From: Chthonomonas calidirosea
GTDB lineage: Bacteria > Armatimonadota > Fimbriimonadia > Fimbriimonadales > Fimbriimonadaceae
DNA length: 64,000 nt
NCBI GenBank assembly: GCA_945882415.1
Contig: CAMCWC010000002.1
Coordinates: forward strand, 1 to 64,000
Direction of reading: 5' to 3'
The notes below the pieces were generated by a model. The model was not told where the DNA came from and did no database searches. It saw nothing but the letters and a program-made list of their open reading frames with translations. Position numbers and translations under genes: made by a program. Below, piece after piece: positions 60,639 through 64,000 of this stretch (position 1 is the first letter of the stretch; the number at the start of each line of letters is the position of its first letter).

Positions 60639-61497
60639 CTTCATTCTCGGCGAAGCCTTCGAGGCGATTCGTCGAAATCTAACGATGACCTACGCGGCCA
60701 TCGCAACCGTGGCCCTCACCCTCTTCCTTTTCGGCGGCGTCGGCTACTCGTACTTCCATCTCAACAAGCTGTCCGAATCGCTGACCGGCAAGTTCGAAAT
60801 GCGCGCCTACATGGTGGATGGGGCGAAGATTCCGCAGGTTCAAGCCACCGCGAAAGCGATCCGCGAAATTCCCGGCGTGGCCGTCGTGAACTGGATTCCC
60901 AAAGACCGTGCGTGGGAACGGGAGAAGGCGAAGTACAAACCAGAAGTTACCGATGGGATCGAGAATCCGCTTCCAGAGGCCTTTAAGATCATCCTTTCGG
61001 ACCTCAAGAAAGCTGACTCCGTTGCGGCAAGTGTTCGGGCCCTGCCAAATCTGGACCCAGAACGTGGAGTTGAATATCTCCGCGATGAGCAGCGCCTGCT
61101 TGAACAAACTCGCTCGTTCCTCAACTGGCTCGCAACCGGTCTTGGTGGGCTGCTACTGCTCACCAGCGGCATTTTGATCTACAACGCGATTCGTTTGGCC
61201 GTCTTTTCTCGACGCCGCGAGGCTCGCGTGATGATGCTGGTTGGCGCGTCCCGATTCAGCGTCCGCGTTCCGTATCTCATCGAGGGCTTCATTTACGGAA
61301 CCGTCGGAGGAGTCCTAGCGACCGGAATGTTGTACGCCGCGCAGCGGGCTATTGAAAGTCGCCTGCTCGACCAAACCGCATTTGCCGGCCTGCCGCCGTT
61401 CCCGATCCTCCCTGGCTTGGGACTGCTATCCATCGTCGGCGCGGTCTACGGACTTGTCTGCTCCTACATCGCCATCCTGGTGCCGATGAAGCCATGA
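60622..61497 (+). CDS. ftsX: Cell division protein FtsX
   Basis: A 291-residue permease-like protein: helix 1 (about 23-45), a large extracellular domain (about 46-170, the region that engages EnvC), then three helices (175-195, 225-250, 262-287) with the RRREARVMMLVGAS intracellular loop that contacts FtsE. The TTG start at 60622 gives LLDRISFILGEAFEAIRRN, a typical FtsX N-terminus, and overlaps ftsE in another frame by 17 bases. Its stop overlaps envC by 4 bases. Confidence 0.9.
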   Translation: MLDRISFILGEAFEAIRRNLTMTYAAIATVALTLFLFGGVGYSYFHLNKLSESLTGKFEMRAYMVDGAKIPQVQATAKAIREIPGVAVVNWIPKDRAWEREKAKYKPEVTDGIENPLPEAFKIILSDLKKADSVAASVRALPNLDPERGVEYLRDEQRLLEQTRSFLNWLATGLGGLLLLTSGILIYNAIRLAVFSRRREARVMMLVGASRFSVRVPYLIEGFIYGTVGGVLATGMLYAAQRAIESRLLDQTAFAGLPPFPILPGLGLLSIVGAVYGLVCSYIAILVPMKP

Positions 61498-62648
61498 GAA
61501 CTCGGTTCCTTGCTCTGGCAATCGTGTCTCTTGCGCTCGTTTCCAGCGAAGCCATCGCCCAATCCAAATCCGGCACGGCAAAAAATCCCAAATCGCTCAG
61601 CCGAAAACTCAATCAAGTTAAATCGCAAAAGAGCCGCGTCGCCGCCGAGCTTCGAGCGACCACTCAAAAAGCCCGCGTGGTCACGACTGACCTTCGCACG
61701 TTGGAAGCCCGCCTGGAATCGCTCGGCGAACAGGTCGAGGAAACCCGCGCAAACCTTCATTCAAACCGCGCTGAGCAGGTCAAGCTCGCGGAAAACCTTA
61801 AGCAAATGGAAGTGCTAGTCGCAGAGACTCGCGCCAAAGTCCGCTCGCGGCTCCGCGCGATGTACATGCAAACCAACGGCAGCTACATCAGCATCGTATC
61901 CGGAGCGCAAACCGTCGGCGATTTCGTCAGCCGTTCCGGAATGCTCCAAACGATTGCCGAAAAGGATCGCGAGCTGTTCGACCGGTACGAATCGCTCACC
62001 CGAAACGTGAGCGAAAAGAAGCGGCAGCAAGACTCGGTCGTGCGGCAATACGAGAAGCTTCGGGCGTTCGAAGACAGAAAGGAAGCTGAGCTAAGCGACG
62101 TCCGCGAAGAGAAGAGTATTGCGCTGAAGCAGCTGCGGAGCCGACAAGCCGAGCTCAAAAAGCTCCTGCAGCAGTTCCAAGCGGACGAGCGAAACATCGC
62201 CGCGGAAATTGCCGCTTATAACCGCCGGATCAAGAAGAACCCGAAAACCGCTCGAAAGCCGTTCAAAGGACGATTCATGCGCCCGGTGAACGCGCCGGTG
62301 ACCAGCGGGTTCGGCAACCGATTCCATCCGATCCTGCGTATCAGTCGGCTCCACGCAGGAACGGATTTTGGTGCGCGAAGCGGCTCCCCCATCTTCGCCG
62401 TTGCGGATGGAACGGTGATCTCCGCCTCGTACAGCGGCGGTTATGGCAACCGAATCATCCTTGACCACGGCGGTGGGCTCACGACGGTCTATGCCCACTG
62501 CAGCAGCCTCGCCGTCCGCGCCGGGCAAACCGTCCGCCAGGGCCAACGCATCGGTGCCGTCGGTTCAACCGGCCTCAGCACCGGTCCGCACCTGCACTTC
62601 GAGATGAGAATCAACGGTCGTCCGGTGAACCCAATGTCCCGACTGTAA
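61494..62648 (+). CDS. envC: EnvC-like murein hydrolase activator (coiled coil plus M23 domain)
   Basis: A 384-residue secreted protein with a signal peptide (1-23), a long coiled coil (about 30-250, Glu/Lys/Gln/Arg-rich) and a C-terminal M23/LytM domain with SRLHAGTDFGARSGSPIFA (H-x3-D) and GPHLHFEM. The usual zinc ligands (HxxxD and HxH) are all present, so unlike E. coli EnvC it may be an active endopeptidase. ATGA overlap with ftsX makes a compact ftsE-ftsX-envC unit, and FtsX should regulate it through the coiled coil. Confidence 0.9.
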   Translation: MRTRFLALAIVSLALVSSEAIAQSKSGTAKNPKSLSRKLNQVKSQKSRVAAELRATTQKARVVTTDLRTLEARLESLGEQVEETRANLHSNRAEQVKLAENLKQMEVLVAETRAKVRSRLRAMYMQTNGSYISIVSGAQTVGDFVSRSGMLQTIAEKDRELFDRYESLTRNVSEKKRQQDSVVRQYEKLRAFEDRKEAELSDVREEKSIALKQLRSRQAELKKLLQQFQADERNIAAEIAAYNRRIKKNPKTARKPFKGRFMRPVNAPVTSGFGNRFHPILRISRLHAGTDFGARSGSPIFAVADGTVISASYSGGYGNRIILDHGGGLTTVYAHCSSLAVRAGQTVRQGQRIGAVGSTGLSTGPHLHFEMRINGRPVNPMSRL

Positions 62649-62660
62649 ATGTGTGGCGTG

Positions 62661-62666
62661 TAACAT
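62661..62666 (+). promoter_or_regulatory. -10-like TAACAT, leaderless spacing to ATG 62673
   Basis: TAACAT 6 bases before the ATG of the cNMP-domain flavoprotein gene. Confidence 0.45.
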
Positions 62667-62672
62667 GGCGTC

Positions 62673-64000
62673 ATGTCTGACATGCGCGACTCAGTTGCAT
62701 TTCCGGTTCTTACAGAAACCCAGATAGACCTTCTCCGGCCACGAGCGAAGCAGATTGAACTACAGCCCGGCGAGTGGCTCTGGAAGACTGGGGACACCGA
62801 CTTTTGCTGCTTCGTCGTGCTTGAAGGAACCGTTGAAATCCGGGACGAAGCAGGAAGCGGACAATTGATTGCCACCCACGAGGCAGGTGCCTTTACCGGC
62901 GATATCGACCTCCTATCCGGACGAAGCGCGCCCGTCGGCGGAGTTGCCGCAGCCCCGGTCACGCTCCTTCAACTGGGCGCCGAAGACATTCGGGAACTCG
63001 TGCGCGTCGATCAAGACTTAGGCGCAACGTTCATCCTCGCCTTCATGCGCCGCCGAGAGTTGTTGCTCCAAGAGAACACGTACGGCATGCTTCTGATCGG
63101 CAGCCGATTTGATCCGGATACACAAGCCATCCGCACCTTCCTAGCCCGAAATCGGATTTTGCACCGCTGGCAAACACTGGAAGACGGCGAGTCCGCACAG
63201 ATTCTTCGCACTCTTGGCCTTGGTCCAGAGTCAACGCCGCTTCTATCATCTGCATCCGACGTGTATGTTCGACCATCGGTCGAAGACATCGCAAACTGCC
63301 TCGGCATTCGCCGGTCAGTCGACAAGAATCAGTACGACCTCGTCATCATCGGCGCTGGCCCGGCCGGGCTCGCTGCTGCGGTTTACGGTGCCAGTGAAGG
63401 ACTCAGAACGCTCATGGTCGACCGAGCGGCTCCAGGTGGCCAGGCAAGCTGGTCAAGCCGGATCGAGAACTACATGGGCTTTCCTGAGGGCCTCACCGGA
63501 AGCGAACTCGCTGCGCGCGGCTACCTGCAAGCCCAAAAGTTCGGCGCAGAGATCAGCATTCCGGCCGACGTTGTTGCGATGACGTGCAGCGACACGGGGC
63601 ATGAACTGACCCTACGCAGCGGCGAGGTCTTCAACGCCCGCGCCGTCCTCATTGCCACCGGAGCGACGTACCAAAAATTGAACGTCCCGGGCTTCTCTGA
63701 CTTTGAAACGCGTGGAATTTACTACAGCGCCACGCGAATGGAAGCGGACTTCTGCCGGGACCAAGAAGTCGTTGTGGTCGGAGCCGGAAACTCCGCCGGT
63801 CAAGCCGCGGTCTACCTTTCGACCCAATGCAAAACCGTTCGTCTGATTGTCCGAGGAGATCGGCTGAACAAAGCCATGAGCGACTACCTCAGCTATCGAA
63901 TCGAACAGATTCCAAACGTTGAGGTGCATCTTGAAACCAACGTGACTGCCTGCGAAGGCACCGATTCAATCGAGCGGGTCTATCTCGATGGGAAAACGAA
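62673..64000 (+). CDS. Cyclic-nucleotide-domain/FAD-dependent oxidoreductase (thioredoxin-reductase-like), 3' end outside window
   Basis: At least 442 residues are visible and the gene runs off the window. Order: an N-terminal cNMP-binding domain (VVLEGTVEIRDEAG, about 48-60), a short thioredoxin-like linker (YGMLLIGSRFDPDTQAIRTFLARN), then an FAD-binding fold (DLVIIGAGPAGLAAAVYGA near 222) and an NAD(P) fold (VVVVGAGNSAGQAAVYLS). Where thioredoxin reductase has its CxxC, this protein has YYSATRMEADFC, so the redox Cys pair is absent. This resembles a known fused family of unproven role. TAACAT lies 6 bases before the ATG. Confidence 0.82.
   Translation, partial: MSDMRDSVAFPVLTETQIDLLRPRAKQIELQPGEWLWKTGDTDFCCFVVLEGTVEIRDEAGSGQLIATHEAGAFTGDIDLLSGRSAPVGGVAAAPVTLLQLGAEDIRELVRVDQDLGATFILAFMRRRELLLQENTYGMLLIGSRFDPDTQAIRTFLARNRILHRWQTLEDGESAQILRTLGLGPESTPLLSSASDVYVRPSVEDIANCLGIRRSVDKNQYDLVIIGAGPAGLAAAVYGASEGLRTLMVDRAAPGGQASWSSRIENYMGFPEGLTGSELAARGYLQAQKFGAEISIPADVVAMTCSDTGHELTLRSGEVFNARAVLIATGATYQKLNVPGFSDFETRGIYYSATRMEADFCRDQEVVVVGAGNSAGQAAVYLSTQCKTVRLIVRGDRLNKAMSDYLSYRIEQIPNVEVHLETNVTACEGTDSIERVYLDGKT

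Noticed and set aside
1-64000. CRISPR arrays, IS elements, prophage
   Set aside because: No regularly spaced repeats, transposase genes, integrases or phage structural genes were seen anywhere in the window.

Overview
The window is a gene-dense piece of bacterial chromosome, moderately GC-rich, with about 60 protein genes, almost no spacer DNA, and many stop/start overlaps (ATGA, TAATG) inside operons. No rRNA, tRNA, IS element, prophage or CRISPR array was seen. The host looks like a diderm: there is a secreted beta-barrel-like protein, LspA, FtsEX-EnvC and many Sec signal peptides. It is probably a member of the Armatimonadota (Fimbriimonadia-like). That placement is inference, resting on the prepilin-type N-terminus, the SARP/ATPase/TPR regulator, RNase J and the general gene repertoire; no marker gene was compared.

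Layout. 1-8 kb: secG, a YHS protein, a phosphoesterase, an acs-argB-acyltransferase operon and a sugar-kinase-like phosphotransferase. 8-14 kb: a Cys-rich secreted protein pair, queF with an orphan histidine kinase, lpdA, a sugar isomerase-like gene, a TPR protein and dut. 14-17 kb: a tightly overlapped pxpB-pxpA-pxpC-mgsA operon. 17-21 kb: a uvrA that is split into two complete ABC halves by an unrelated membrane-protein gene. 21-30 kb: the most accessory-looking part, with a SARP-type regulator, a candidate ribbon-helix-helix toxin-antitoxin pair with its own palindrome, TspO, secreted hypotheticals, and a PadR regulator divergent from a secreted HExxH metallopeptidase. 30-42 kb: cdaA-ybbR, pheA, amt, ileS-lspA, a pilin-like operon and aroG. 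42-50 kb: an M16 peptidase and hflX-prmC-def-fmt. 50-57 kb: a barrel protein, creatininase, dnaA, thiN, a Rieske oxygenase, a HAD phosphatase and a PhyH oxygenase. 57-64 kb: a fasciclin protein, rnj, mntR, ftsE-ftsX-envC and the start of a cNMP-domain flavoprotein.

Two things stand out. First, uvrA is physically split, with a membrane-protein gene and that gene's own promoter-like element between the halves; no frameshift explains it. Second, at least 19 gene starts have a TANNNT hexamer only 6-9 bases upstream of the ATG or GTG and usually no Shine-Dalgarno, which is the signature of leaderless transcripts. This pattern also helped to choose start codons, including for one 67-residue gene. 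Further candidates are the toxin-antitoxin-like pair at 24.7-25.3 kb and a 17-bp palindrome at 29409-29425 that covers one promoter and touches the other.
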